This document shows, piece by piece, positions 6,081-6,142 of a DNA stretch of 6,142 nucleotides. A program made the position numbers and the translations under genes. Position 1 is the first letter of the stretch. Every line of letters starts with the position of its first letter. The DNA is taken from assembly GCA_016203345.1 (NCBI GenBank), contig JACQMZ010000089.1, positions 1 through 6,142 on the forward strand, in the 5' to 3' direction. This stretch comes from Candidatus Woesearchaeota archaeon. GTDB taxonomy: Archaea > Nanobdellota > Nanobdellia > Woesearchaeales > ARS49. The notes under the pieces are model-generated. The model made no database searches. It was not told the DNA's origin and was given only the letters and a program-made list of their open reading frames with translations.

Positions 6081-6120
6081 TGATTCGTACCTGTTTAGCT
6101 ATTCTGTGAGTACGAATTTT
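6081..6120 (-). repeat. Palindromic upstream element, copy 2
   Basis: The arms ATTCGTAC (6083-6090) and GTACGAAT (6110-6117) are the same 8-mers as in the left copy, with a 19-base spacer instead of 18. Read on the minus strand it matches 51-89 almost exactly, including the spacer. It sits just upstream of the TATA-like box of the minus-strand cluster, as copy 1 does for the plus-strand cluster. Confidence 0.85.
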
Positions 6121-6142
6121 GCGAACTCCCTCGCTTGCGCTC
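6113..6142. repeat. Truncated half of a second A-type hairpin
   Basis: Beyond the palindrome the strand reads CGAATTTTGCGAACTCCC and then CGCTTGCGCTC to the edge. On the minus strand this is GAGCGCAAGCG followed by GGGAGTTCGCAAAATTCG, in the same position as GAGCGAGC...CTCGGAAAATTCG in hairpin A. Only one arm is inside the window, so pairing cannot be verified. Confidence 0.5.

Noticed and set aside
51..6120. A transposon with terminal inverted repeats
   Set aside because: No transposase, integrase or target-site duplication is visible, and the repeats sit at promoters, so a regulatory or dispersed-repeat explanation is simpler.
1..6142. tRNA, rRNA or CRISPR array
   Set aside because: The intergenic spaces are too short for rRNA. 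No cloverleaf-like sequence or regularly spaced direct repeats were seen.

Overview
The window most likely comes from an archaeon, plausibly a DPANN lineage of the Woesearchaeota/Pacearchaeota type. It carries an ADP-forming acyl-CoA synthetase, TATA-like boxes placed about 26 bases before start codons (leaderless transcripts), almost no Shine-Dalgarno sequences, and very tight gene packing. This is inference from style; there is no rRNA or other marker gene to confirm it.

The layout is two convergent gene clusters. On the + strand (about 128-2717) three genes each begin with a lipoprotein signal peptide ending in a cysteine lipobox. They are a DUF4382-like protein with a C-terminal type 1 copper (plastocyanin-like) domain, a second DUF4382-like protein that looks like its tandem paralogue, and an alpha/beta hydrolase that overlaps it by ATGA. 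Together they suggest a small cell-surface module of anchored proteins with redox and hydrolytic parts. On the - strand (6051-2726) the order of transcription is a divergent phenylacetate-CoA-ligase-like adenylating enzyme, the alpha subunit of an ADP-forming acyl-CoA synthetase (ATGA overlap), and a 159-residue protein I do not recognise. The first two point to activation or turnover of an organic acid or acyl-CoA. The ATP-grasp beta subunit is not present here.

The structure that the genes do not explain is a nearly identical ~40-bp palindromic element at both ends of the window, in inverted orientation. Each copy sits directly upstream of the TATA-like box of the cluster that reads inward. 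Each is joined on its outer side to a second hairpin-forming block rich in GCGAG and GAGCG; the right copy of this block is cut off by the window edge. A third hairpin with the same architecture (AT-rich GAAATT-type outer arms, GC-rich core) lies between the first two lipoprotein genes. This is either a shared operator for both clusters or a dispersed palindromic repeat family. The repeat may also explain why the available sequence stops where it does.

No tRNA, rRNA, CRISPR array, transposase or phage gene was seen, and there is no gene-free stretch longer than about 130 bases.
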